Source: Seminavis robusta (lineage: Eukaryota > Bacillariophyta > Bacillariophyceae > Naviculales > Naviculaceae). Taken from it: a stretch of DNA of 64,000 bases. The DNA is taken from positions 1-64,000 of the forward strand of contig CAICTM010000103.1 of the NCBI GenBank assembly GCA_903772945.1, given 5' to 3'. Position numbers and translations under genes: made by a program. Below are positions 1-10,197 of the stretch, one piece after another. Each line of letters opens with the position of its first letter. Positions within the stretch are counted from its first letter, which is position 1. A model generated the notes under the pieces. It saw nothing but the letters and a program-made list of their open reading frames with translations. It was not told the origin of the DNA and made no database searches.

Positions 1-3000
1 CTCCACGTCAACCATCAAGGGGGCTGGACGTATGGAGAAGGTCTTCTGTCGGGCTCGCCATTGCTCGCGCTACCGACAAACATAACCTCCTCAAGAGATA
101 ACTTCTAGCTCTGCCAAAGACAGTTACGAATCTAGCTGTGCAGGCCACCGTGAAATACGTTGGAATGCCTTGCGCCAGATTGCAGTCAACGCGATTCCTC
201 ACGCGACATACGTGGCGGTGAAGACGAAGCCACTTTCCAAGCACGTTTCCAGCTGCCTGAACGGAGCAGCAGCCTGCTTTGGACGACGCTGACATTACGT
301 TTGGCATAAATGCCTGTATCGAAGCGGTCTGTCCCTACAAGGCTCTTGAAAAGCAGAAACGCTTCATGCGCCGCAAGATGCGTAAGCCTGCTGATATGTC
401 TACTCGGCTTATGTCAATAACCTCAGTCGGATGAACACCGATTAACTTCCTCGTCTACCACCTTTTGGACCCAACCAAACTTGAACCATGACGAAGTCAT
501 TGACAATGTTTGTCATGGAATTCCACGCTCGTGGATGAGAAGATGGATGAACACGACTTCGATCCTTTCTCAGCTCCTATCGGAGAAACCATTGGATTCT
601 GCGAAAGCATGGAATCCTCCGAAGACTTGACAAGGGCGGTGATGCCAAGCAAGCTCCTCGAAGAAGAACAACAGCAAGAAGTACAAGTCTACTCGCAACA
701 ACGACCACTCTTCCAAGAACGAAGAAAAATGTGCGACTACCACGATCCAGCACTCACAACACGCTGACTGCATGACTTTGAAAAGAACTCAAGCCAAGTC
801 TCAGTCCTCGTCTGACAACGATAACAAGCCGCGTACAACAAGAAAAAGACTTGGAAACGCAAGTCCGACGACGCCAAGCCTACACCAAGAAGGAACTCTC
901 TGTCTCTATGAAGAAAGTTTCCAACGCTGCGGTCAAGGCTGATCGCAAGAAAGAAAGCGAATGCAACCATGTTGCCAAGCCGCAAGTCGACACTCGACAA
1001 CGAGGACGACTCCTCTGTTGGATCATACAACATGATGGACAAGAAAAATGGCTGCTGTTGACAAGGCGCTTGCCGAATTCGACTTCAATCATTCGGATGG
1101 AGAGATCTCCGTCTGAGGATTAGGCCAGGATGATGATTCAACGGAACCATGTTCCGATTTTCTCATACCTAAGTGATGAAGATATCTCACTAAATAGTAA
1201 ACAAGATTTGTTTGCAACTAACGAAGTCTACGGCAAATTAGATAATTGCCTAGCAACTACTCAACTAGACGCTGACGATCTGTTCAGCATCGTTAGCTTC
1301 GTCCATGGCCAATCAACTCATCAACGTCGCAAGACAAGAGACCTCGAAACTATCGTCTATGTTAGATTTAACAGACGAGAGAAAGGGAAACGAAAACCCG
1401 TTACACTCTGTTGCTTACTGGATACAGAGCATCCGGAACTTTCATTACTCAAACTCATGCTAAGAGTTTACTCATGAAGAATCATGGGGCGTCCGCCATA
1501 AACATTACGAGACTGCTTCTTATGAAGGAATCGAACTCATGCCGGCGTACGAATGTAGTAAGAGGCCTAACTCGTTGATTCCTGAGTTCCACGATGATAG
1601 ATTTATCGAATGGAATTTACACGTCACCAAGAAACTGGATGGACGCAAGATTTGTGATCATAGGTCTTGACACTCTCTGCGACCTAAGAATCAAGTTTGA
1701 TTTCGCTACCATGTCATTGGGGTGGAACCGCGCATTTTTCCCTGTGAAAGATTGCGATACCGACAGAGAAGAGAACTTCTCCATTCCCGATCCTGCAGAT
1801 GTCAGAGACAATGCAGATGGTCTCGAGAAGACTCTTGATACAATATACGAACAAATAGACTTTTAAAAGGCAGATGTGCCAGAGTCGAAACCCGTTAAAT
1901 AAGGAAAGAGCCAAGACGCTCATGCTTTTTCAACCAAGTGCTTCGACCAGTCGAGGATACTTCTGGAGAGTTGGCGGAGAATGGACGACTACGAGGTAGA
2001 ACTTCGTCCCGAGGCTAAATACTATTAGACTAGGGCTCACCCTTCTCCACGGGTCCATACCAACACTCTTAATAAGGAAGTTGAACGTCTCTGCAAGACA
2101 GAAGTACTTAAAAAGATAAACCGTTCCGAGTGGACGGGCACCAACTTTTATCATCCCAAGAAAGATGGATCTTTACGATTCATCTCTGATTTCGGGAACT
2201 GAACAAAAGGATTAAGCGGAAGCCCTATCCTATCCCAAAAAATACAGGACATGATCTTGAATCCAGATGGATTCAAGTACGCTACTAGTCTAGATCTGAA
2301 CATGGTATACTATCACATCGAGCCTTCACCTCACTCGAAGCAACACTTGTTTACCATTGTACTCCCTGAGGGAAAGCACGAGTACCAAAAGTTGCCAATG
2401 GGCCTATTGTAATATTCCCGACATCTTCCAAAGGTAGATGAAAACACGCCTGCATGACTTAGAAAGTCTGTGTCATATACATTGATGCATCAAACTCATC
2501 CTAAAGGACGTCGATCTCGAAGATCGCGTTGAATAGTAGGATGACCTTTTCAAAAGACTTCAAGAAGTCGCGGATTGAAATCAACCACCACCAAGGCCTT
2601 CCCTCGATTAGGAGAAACTGGGTTTGGATTGGACTTCTCGAGAAAGGAAGCCAACCCTTAACAAAAAAAAAGGACAATAGATGCGATCCGGCTATCGCTC
2701 TTCCCACCAACAGAAGGAACTTCGTAGATTTATTGGACCAATGAACTAACAAGGACTGCTCCAAGGGAAAAACCAGGGCAAGAAAAACGGGGAGTGTAAC
2801 CATCGTTCTGAACAGACGTGGGTTACCCAGTATCCTTGACCGGTCGTCATGGACAGAGAACGTGAGTCCCGCGTAGAGGTCGAGAAGGCTCTCCGGGATG
2901 AACATGGACTTCGTTCAAGTTCACCTTCGCGTCAATACATTAAGGAACGTCGCAACGACTTATCCAGAAAAAACACCGATAAGGAGAACACGGTACTAGG

Positions 3001-4250
3001 GGACTCCCCTCCTGTTATCACAACTACTTCAAACACTCACTCATCTCTCTCCTCACCAAATCCAAGCCCTACAAACAGTCTTGGCTCCAAGGGATACATA
3101 CTATACGCGATAGGGAAACTAGACGCGTCCACCAAATCACTGAAGACAGAAGGCATTCAAGATTATATCAATGGTGTGCTACGGGCCGACTCTAGCCTTT
3201 CCATCTCCCATCACTCGAACCTCCTCCTCAGAACCCAACCAACAACATTAGAACATGGCCTTAGCGCGCCACACTACAAGGAAGGCCTTAGCGCGCACTC
3301 CTACAGAATACCAAATAATTGAACGAAATCACCCTTAAGGGCCTTAGCGTTGCCCGTGACCCTTCTACTCGAACAAGGGGCCAGTAGCTGCCCCTTGTCA
3401 TTCTGAATGAAGTAAAAGGCAAGCCTCGCGCGGCAGTAATGACAACAATACAAACTCCTACTAATCTTTGTGAACAAACAAACAAGGAGAACATCGGACG
3501 GTTCCCTCATCAACACCATGTCACGATACTATGACGATTCATCAGTATCAGAAACTGTATCGTACGGTCAGCACCATGACAAAGGTCCTTACAACACAGA
3601 CCGAAAGCTTAATACAATGGCACTGTAGGTCTTCCGACATCTATCCGCAGTAGCGGCACAGTCTACCAGACTTGGAACAATAATGTATTTACACCCATAC
3701 CAAGAGCCTGATCCCCTTGTAGAGTTGCCATCGATGCGACGCACATGACTACATCCATCTCCGGAGAGGCCCCCGCACTTTTAATTCATATGTTCTCATG
3801 TCCACGATGCGTCATGCGCTTTCTGTTACCCTTGTCAGGGGCGAATGCAATACACGGCTCTTAGCCTTATTTGCGACTCGACTAGAGGGTATGAGTTCGA
3901 CTCATCACTGAAGTCTCTCTTGAATAATCATTGAGACAGGGATTCTCAATGATCCGCATCTAGTCATGACTGAGTTTGATGATGAACATCGCTCTTACGA
4001 TATTTATCCAGCGTGGAGTACTTCCACGCTACTACTAAATGCTAGGCGAATCTTCACGCGTTTCGTTTTGCGGTTCGTGGAGTAGATTAGGATTTCTACC
4101 GCAACCTTCTCTATCACACTCTTACAGTCTCCGCGGGAGTTCAGATCTAACATCCTCTTTGGTTGTAGATCTCTCTCGTTGATTAGTTTTCATAGCTTTC
4201 TAATCCTCTCATAACTTTCTTTCTCTCAAACTCAAAACACTCGAAAGATC
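1..4250 (+). mobile_element. Degraded Ty3/gypsy LTR retrotransposon, truncated by window edge
   Basis: This is a fossil. Reading left to right on the plus strand one can recognise a basic, Lys-rich gag-like stretch (about 500-1110), a retroviral-type aspartic protease-like stretch (about 1130-1870), and reverse transcriptase (about 1970-2480) leading into the connection region (to about 2760). The RT segment has the family's primer-grip and palm wording, such as 'KKDGSLRFISDF' and 'YATSLDLNM', and the order protease-RT fits Ty3/gypsy rather than copia. No convincing integrase was found in the remainder. The element is heavily broken, with roughly ten or more interruptions, so it is old and inactive. 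The right limit is approximate and the left end lies outside the window. Confidence 0.8.
3519..4250 (+). repeat. Possible 3' LTR of the Ty3/gypsy fossil
   Basis: This stretch follows the internal region, has no open frame of note, begins with a TGTCACGATA-type word and ends in a pyrimidine-rich tract before a different gene fragment starts. That is what a 3' LTR would look like. The matching 5' LTR is outside the window, so neither end can be fixed. It is offered as a tentative boundary only. Confidence 0.3.
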
Positions 4251-4269
4251 TTTACACTAGCTTTTAGCG

Positions 4270-4663
4270 TAGTGCACTCGTGACAATGGTTGTCCATGAG
4301 ATGAACAGGCATGCATGAAGGCTGCTCTGATGGGTCAATTGGAAACGTTGATGTGGCTGCATGCAAATGGTTGTCCATGGGATGACTATACATGCTATAT
4401 CGCTGCTGAACAAGGACATTTGGAAATCTTAGAGTGGGCTCGTGAAAATGGTTATACATGGGATGAACAGGCATTCTATATTGCTGCTAAATGTGGACAT
4501 TGGTATGTTTTGAAGTGGTTGCACGCAAATGGTTGTCCATGGGATGAAGCGACATGTCAAGCTGCCAGAGACTCCCAGTACATGAGCGGTAGCAAAAAAA
4601 AATGAAGTGATCCAGTGGCTACGCGACAATGGCTGCCCTGGTTCTCATGATGAAGTAAACTAA
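4270..4663 (+). pseudogene. Ankyrin-type repeat gene fragment (WLHxNGCPWD repeats)
   Basis: The translation shows about four repeats of roughly 26 residues of the form 'WLHANGCPWDEATCQAA' and 'GHLEILEWARENGYTWDE'. This is the divergent ankyrin-like family found in large numbers in diatoms, brown algae and other protists, where it mediates protein contacts. The copy is broken. A Trp codon expected in the first repeat reads TGA at 4297-4299, and a run of nine A at 4594-4602 shifts the frame; beyond it the last repeat continues in another frame ('VIQWLRDNGCP') to a stop at 4661-4663. It has no proper N-terminus and abuts the retrotransposon's right side, so it is probably a piece of a larger gene cut by insertion or rearrangement. 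Confidence 0.7.
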
Positions 4664-5054
4664 TAAGGTCACGAATTGAATGCATGATTCCAGTATGCCA
4701 TCAAAAGTAGAACAATACCCATGCTTTCCCTCCCAGCAGCCCATCAACGACGATCACCGATTGCACGTTCAATTCCGTTGTACATTTGCTCTTTTAGGTT
4801 TCGTTTCCATTTGACGACTGGGAGACCCCTTTCTTGAATAACGAGGCGCCACGACAGCCATTGTTGCTGGCAGTTGCTTCATGCCCGAGCGTACCGTACG
4901 GTATGGAAGCAAGAGCGAATCCACTCTGCAATATCACACTCGATTCAATTCAAAAGTAGCCCAAACGCGTCTTCCGTACTGTATTCCTACATGTATATCG
5001 CGGACCACAAGCTTCCCGCCCCTTGCTTCCCGGCAAGAATGCATCTTTAAAATT
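4664..5054. other. Gap without gene
   Basis: No supported gene, RNA or repeat is seen between the ankyrin fragment and the transposon's left end. Confidence 0.6.
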
Positions 5055-5107
5055 GGGACCTTCCAGAAACCATCACAAGTAAAAAGTTTAGGTCGGGAGG
5101 TCATTTG
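5055..5107 (+). repeat. Left terminal inverted repeat of the Harbinger element
   Basis: Fifty-three bases match the reverse complement of 8806-8858 with two mismatches (positions 7 and 50 of the repeat). The preceding triplet ATT is the presumed target duplication. Confidence 0.93.
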
Positions 5108-5335
5108 AGGAATTATAAACAAAATTAATCGCACCCAGTCATGACCGTGACTTACCTCGAATTTCTTTCAGAAACCAACAAAAGTGAGCAAGAGGTGATG
5201 TCGCCAACCAATGCAACAGAAATGGTACTTAGCAGTAGAGTAGCTACGTAGGTTTCTACATGACACAGGAACACTCACAACTTGGGCAGCTCATTCCTGT
5301 CGCCATTTCCTTGCCTTATGGTAGACAGATGAACC

Positions 5336-6475
5336 ATGGACGACCCACTCAGGAGCAGGGTGCTCCATCAGAGGCGCAGGAATTTCCTTTTGCTGTACCT
5401 GCTCGACATTCAAGACCTGAGTTTCAGGGAGCTATTGGATGCTGAGGGACGGTTGAGAAGAGACCGAAGAATTCCCAGGATCGCGTTACTCTCGCCGAAA
5501 GACTCACCTTGGGCCGCTCTATATGCCTCTGGCAACAACCAAGCTCTCATCACAACAACAGGTTTTGACCATCATACCCCTTGGACAGGAAAACAAGATG
5601 GCACAACGTTCAAACAGTTGAGCAAGTATACCCATGGGCGATCTCGCATTATCGATGCTGAAACTTGCGTTGGGCTTGTGCTGACCTGATATCGCTTCAG
5701 AGGAGGTGAATTCATTCTTAAAGGATGGTTTGGCTTTACTTCCAATCATGCTAACGTCTGGCTCCGTTTTGGCAGACGGGGCATGCTCAGAGTTCTTGGG
5801 AAGCACCCACTTGCTCGCGTTGAATGGCCCTCTGCCACACAAGCTCAGCTTTTCTGCAAGATTGTACAGTTGCGACACGACCAGCTTGGTGATGTTGGCT
5901 TTGTTATGGATGGTTTGAAGCTTACCTTCCAGAAACACGAAGATTTGGATGAGCAGTCCATGTACTACAACGGTTGGACTCATGATCACTACATCACGAA
6001 CGTCTTTGTGTTCTCTTCTGATGGATCCATGGTAGCGGCTGTTGTGAACGCTCCTGGATCAATGCATGACAGCACTGTGTGTGACATGGGAGATATTTAC
6101 AATCAGCTGGAAGCGATTTTTGTCAGCTCTGGAGCCAAATGCTGTGTTGATTCAGCTTTCTCTGCAGCGGATCGGCCTTATATCATCAAATCTTCTGAGA
6201 ACGTCCTTCGTGCAGGCTCACCAGAAGAGTTGATCAAGCAGGAACAAGCGACTTCTCTTTGACAAGCCTCTGAGTGGGGGATGCGTGCTATTCAGGCTGC
6301 CTTCTGCAGACTCAAAGATCGCATCCACATTGAAGATAATGGAGAACGTCGTGTCTTTCTGCTGTTGATGCCCCTTCTCTACAACTTGCGCCTAAATCTT
6401 GTTGGATTGAACCAACTACGCAACACCTATGTTCCCATGTGGTCAGTGGATTCGTCCTACTTTATTCACAAGTAA
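5336..6475 (+). pseudogene. PIF/Harbinger DDE transposase, interrupted
   Basis: One reading frame runs from ATG 5336 to the stop at 6475 and would give about 379 residues. It is the DDE_4-type nuclease that cuts and joins Harbinger DNA. The catalytic residues can be placed: first Asp in 'VMDGLKL' (codon near 5909), second Asp in 'CVDSAFSA' (6149-6151), third Glu in 'ASEWGM' (6272-6274). Family wording such as 'YYNGWTHDHYITNVFVF' and 'NAPGSMHDST' is well preserved. Two TGA codons break the frame, at 5687-5689 and 6260-6262. No frameshift is seen. Both sites would read Arg as CGA, consistent with C-to-T change at CpG. The second stop separates the catalytic Glu from the rest. Confidence 0.88.
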
Positions 6476-6582
6476 TCACTAGGTTTTATTTTATTTGTCT
6501 ACTGTAGTGGCTTGTCCATAGTCTTGTTCTTTCTTTCAAACATACAAAGTCAGGGCCTGACAACTTTCTTCTCACCGGCCTC

Positions 6583-8211
6583 CTAGATGGCATTGGGCTT
6601 CTTCTCGTCATCGTCGCTGTCATGCTTTCCATAGGGAAGCTTGAGCTCAACTTCAGAACCAGAGGAGCTGTCGACATCCATGAGATCAACAGTAGCCTCC
6701 TTCTTCTTCTTGACACTCTTGTTCGGCGACTTGCGAGCCCGCTTCAAAGCCTTCTTTTTCTTCCAGCGCTTAAGCTTGCGCTTGAAAGAAAGCTTCTTTC
6801 CACCACCACCATCATCAGAATCGTCCGACAAACTAGACAAAGAGCTGTCGCTGCTACTGCTGGACGAATCCAATTTGGCAGGCTCCTGCATCGGGGGAAT
6901 CTCAACCCTTTGCCCCGCCATGGCAGTAGCCAGTGCAGTGAAGGCCTGGGTGGCAACCATCATTGTTCTTTCCATCTGCTTGCCACGACGTTTGGCAGCA
7001 CGCTCTTCACGCTTGGCTTGAGCCTTGTCAGAAGCGATAATTGCTTGAACAATTCCATCTCTGGCCTTGTCACGAGCCTTGGTCTTGAGAACAGACTTGG
7101 GTTGAGACAAAGTAACACCACCACCATCTTGTTTCTTGCTGCTGTTCTTCTTCTTCAAGTTCTCGCCATTGGTGCTGCCAAAACCATCTCCAATGTTCGC
7201 CATGGTGAGCATTCCTGCTTTCTCTTTCATGCCAGCTTTGATCCTCTTTGCGCGCTTGGTCAAAGGAGGACAATCAGGATCGCCGGTGGGTGGCTTCTTG
7301 CTGGCATGCTTGTTGAACTGGGCCTTCAAGTTGTTGTAACCACGAGGACGATCAGGGAACAGGGCATTGTATTCGTCCATGCACTTCGTGAACTCTTCTT
7401 TGCCAATAGGAAGTCGCCTTTCCAAGATGTCAAAGAAGCCGGATACCTCTCCATCAGTAAAGTGACTATCACCACCACCGGCAGACATCTTCTTGGCTTT
7501 GGGCTTTCCGTTTGGCTTGACAGAAGGGGCCTTCTTCTTTGCAGGAGCAGCCTGTGTTTCAGGTGACCATTTGGTGGGGCTTGGCAGCATGGGAGGAGCA
7601 CTGTGACGTCCATTGCGACCAGCAACAGATTCTTCTTGGCCAGTCACAGTCGGCCAGGTAGCCGACTGCATGGTGAAAGCAGAATCATCGTTCTTGGCTG
7701 GTGTATGCCAATGAGCAGGTGGTGGGTGGAATACAGGAGCAAACTGTCGAGGAGCAGGGGCCCGAGGAATAACAGGCACTGATGTGTTGGTCGGTGGGGT
7801 ATTCCAAGAAGCAGCAGCTGCTTGGGGAGTCTTCGCCTTAGATCCTGCTGTGGCATCAGCCAAGGCAGCCGCATCCATTTCATTCAGAAACTTCTCCTGA
7901 GTGCAATCAAACAGACGATTTTCAGCAGCAGCAGCAGCAGCAAGTGTTGCCTTCTTCCGAGCAGTCTTCTGCATGTTCGCCGCCTGGGCTTCTGCAACTG
8001 CACGAGCAAGTTCAAGTTCGTCAGAGTCTGGAGAGTAGGAAAGACGACCAGTCATGTCAGGATGTGTAGGGTACCAACCTGCGACCAACTCAGGAGAGCT
8101 GGTTGGTGATGGTTTCTCAGGTGGCGGCACACCTGCTCCGGCTTCCATCACCCAATCTTTCTTTCGCCCTTTGGGTTTCTTTGGCTTTTCAGCCGGTTTC
8201 TCAGCCTGCAT
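6583..8211 (-). CDS. Harbinger partner protein with Myb-like/DUF6818-like domain
   Basis: The open frame encodes 542 residues from ATG 8211 (MQAEKPAEKP). An upstream extension of the frame has no ATG. Residues about 250-330 form a SANT/Myb-like domain of the DUF6818 type: 'HFTDGEVSGFFDILERRLPIG', then 'YNNLKAQFNKH' and 'PTGDPDCPPLTKRAKRIK'. In Harbinger elements such a partner binds the ends and brings the transposase to the nucleus. The N-terminus is Ala/Pro-rich; the C-terminus has a Ser run, an acidic patch and Lys/Arg clusters that look like nuclear signals. It lies convergent to the transposase, 107 bases away. Unlike its neighbour it has no internal stop, so selection or trans use by other copies may have kept it open. 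Confidence 0.8.
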   Translation of the reverse strand: MQAEKPAEKPKKPKGRKKDWVMEAGAGVPPPEKPSPTSSPELVAGWYPTHPDMTGRLSYSPDSDELELARAVAEAQAANMQKTARKKATLAAAAAAENRLFDCTQEKFLNEMDAAALADATAGSKAKTPQAAAASWNTPPTNTSVPVIPRAPAPRQFAPVFHPPPAHWHTPAKNDDSAFTMQSATWPTVTGQEESVAGRNGRHSAPPMLPSPTKWSPETQAAPAKKKAPSVKPNGKPKAKKMSAGGGDSHFTDGEVSGFFDILERRLPIGKEEFTKCMDEYNALFPDRPRGYNNLKAQFNKHASKKPPTGDPDCPPLTKRAKRIKAGMKEKAGMLTMANIGDGFGSTNGENLKKKNSSKKQDGGGVTLSQPKSVLKTKARDKARDGIVQAIIASDKAQAKREERAAKRRGKQMERTMMVATQAFTALATAMAGQRVEIPPMQEPAKLDSSSSSSDSSLSSLSDDSDDGGGGKKLSFKRKLKRWKKKKALKRARKSPNKSVKKKKEATVDLMDVDSSSGSEVELKLPYGKHDSDDDEKKPNAI

Positions 8212-8306
8212 GATGCTTCGAATCCAAGATAAAATGAGATCAGAAACCAGCCCAGAAACCAAAATTGGAGGTCAAGGTGAGAGGTATCTTGTTTGTTGTT
8301 GACGTT

Positions 8307-8331
8307 GTTCTGTTCTTTCGAAGAACAGAAC
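8307..8331. repeat. Perfect palindrome inside the Harbinger element
   Basis: GTTCTGTTCTT and its reverse complement face each other across three bases, giving a 25-base hairpin upstream of the partner gene on the minus strand. Confidence 0.9.
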
Positions 8332-8413
8332 AACAAAGAGCAGCATCACAACCAAAATCCGCTGCTGGAAGACAGACAACAAAGAGCAGCATCACAACCA
8401 AAATCCGCTGCTG
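8331..8413. repeat. Direct repeat, 37 bases in two copies
   Basis: The same 37 bases (starting CAACAAAGAG) occur at 8331-8367 and 8377-8413 with nine bases between them. The pair lies just upstream of the partner gene and may be subterminal protein-binding sequence or a local duplication. Confidence 0.9.
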
Positions 8414-8805
8414 TTTAGAGCGTCCTGGCTAATAAAATCTAGCGGCAGCTTGTTGAGTGTTCTCTGTCTCGCAGCAGACATCAGCATCCCTGACATGCTA
8501 TGCAAAACCTAGGTTGGAATGCACAGCAAGAACAGCAACTAGAGATGTTTTTGTTCTGTTGATGGTCGACCTGTTTAGTTTGAAGGGCTACAGTATAGTT
8601 TTGGAAGTACCGCAAGCCAGAATTTGAATCGGGGACAAATTTTGTGTATTTAGTAGCGAACTGTCTAAGTACGGATTTGCTCCCAGCTAAAATAGCCGAT
8701 TGTGTGTCACATCAACCCACCTCCACAGTGAGGCAACGAGTGCTTGTAAATCTCGAGGTCAACCAAAGGTAACCCGGATCTATTACAAATTTATTTAGTA
8801 TTGCC
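8414..8805. other. Noncoding right end of the Harbinger element
   Basis: No open frame is supported. This is the upstream and subterminal part of the transposon before the right inverted repeat. Confidence 0.7.
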
Positions 8806-8858
8806 CAAGTGACCTCCCGACCTAAACTTTTTACTTGTGATGGTTTCTGGATGGTCCC
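8806..8858 (-). repeat. Right terminal inverted repeat of the Harbinger element
   Basis: Inverted partner of 5055-5107, 51 of 53 bases matching; followed by the direct triplet ATT at 8859-8861. Confidence 0.93.
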
Positions 8859-9049
8859 ATTTTAATTAATTAATTATCTACGGAAGCTGGCCATGGTAGC
8901 TATGACATGCTTTTGCAAAACCTCTACTAGTACCGGTACAGCAGCTAGTTTTGCTCCCGCGAAGGACATTTTCCCCATTTTCTTCGCTTTTCGAGCACTG
9001 AAACAGTAGTTGCGGTGATGTCAGAAGAGACAATACCAAAGCAGTTGAT

Positions 9050-9990
9050 TCAAATGGGAGTCAAACTCTCCCGTACATAGATTCTGTCATGGTATCCTTT
9101 GAAATACTGTACCACAGCTGATGGACTGATAAGGCATGTTGTATCCTCATTGTCAGAGTCTTCATCAAAAACAACAATGCCTTCATCCGAAATCGGCAAG
9201 TCCAAGTCTTCACTATCAATACAGGAGTATCTTTGCTTGTCCAGGTAATAGCGGTATACCCTGTGTCCATCAGCATTCACCTCTTCCAAGTAAAAATTGC
9301 CATATCATCGTCATTGTCATCGCCAGAGTCGCTGTTTTCGTCCTGGTCTTCGAAATCCGAATCTTCGGAATCACAACCAACGCGATCCTCCAGATCCAAA
9401 TCATCGGCATCAAAGGCCTCGTCAATGTATTCCTCGTCCTTCTTTCGTACAAAGATATACGTGGATTCTGCCTTGGCAAGTTCCTCCAGCAAAAGCTGAA
9501 ATGATTCCTCGTGAGACGTTTCATCATTGTCAGTCCTCACGTGACATTCCAACCATCTACCTTGTGTGCAATCCCCAACCCCTTGGTTGCCTGCTCTACT
9601 TGGACGGGGACAATGGTGTGAACAATTTCACTCAGCTCCTACTCGCAAACTACACATGCATGTGGACGTGCCGAACGGTACGATGGAGGTGGGGTATCCC
9701 ACATGGTTTGCACTCGGTGCAAAGGCTGTCGGGCACCAGGACCATTTTGAATTTCATCGTGCACGAGTTGAACACATCCAGGCCATAGGAGCATTAGGAT
9801 CAGCTCTGCCAGTTGTGCCCAAACCAAATCAACCATTGCATTGTCCATCTTTGTGATGCCAGCAGCGTAGGCCAATCGACGAACAATCTGGAATCGCTTG
9901 GTCTCATCAAAGTTCACTCCAGTTGCAATCGCAGCTTTCACAGCTGGAAAGGGTGACAAACCAAGGAGTTTTAATTTCGGCAGCTTCTTA
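9050..9990 (-). pseudogene. Decayed gene of unknown family
   Basis: Read on minus, three consecutive open pieces look like parts of one protein. First comes a helical stretch at about 9639-9975 ('SPFPAVKAAIATGVNFDE', 'RFQIVRRLAYAAGITKMD'). An acidic stretch follows at 9277-9552 ('EESFQLLLEELAKAES', then Asp/Glu runs). The last is a tail at 9050-9289 ('ADGHRVYRYYLDKQRY'). The pieces are in different frames and separated by stops, and no convincing introns join them. I do not recognise the family. Its place next to the transposon suggests a dead host gene or the coding part of another repeat. Confidence 0.45.
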
Positions 9991-10197
9991 GCCTCGGCAT
10001 TCCCAGCTGGCTAGTAGCGGCGGCTCAGAGCATTGAAAGCTGCAGAGCTGCATACATTGGTTGATGAGCGGAGGGGAAAGTCCTCTCGGACCTCGCCACA
10101 TCCAAAACTACTCTACGGTAGCTACTAGCTAGCTAAGCTAGATAGTCAACTTTTTCTTGGAGATTCGACTACTAGTATTTATCAACAAGACCTTGTT

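Larger units (their letters stand above)
5055..8858. mobile_element. PIF/Harbinger-type DNA transposon with intact ends
   Basis: The element is 3,804 bases long. It starts GGGACC and ends GGTCCC, is bounded by near-perfect 53-base terminal inverted repeats, and is flanked by the direct triplet ATT on both sides (5052-5054 and 8859-8861). It holds two convergent genes: a DDE transposase on plus (5336-6475) and a Myb-like/DUF6818-like partner on minus (6583-8211). A 3-base target duplication and the two-gene layout are hallmarks of PIF/Harbinger, although that group usually duplicates TWA rather than ATT. The transposase is interrupted, so this copy is probably non-autonomous now, but the well-kept ends imply a fairly recent insertion. 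Confidence 0.88.

Noticed and set aside
6622-7566. Long plus-strand open frame antisense to the Harbinger partner gene
   Set aside because: It is a mirror of the Ser, Ala and Lys codon runs of the minus gene.
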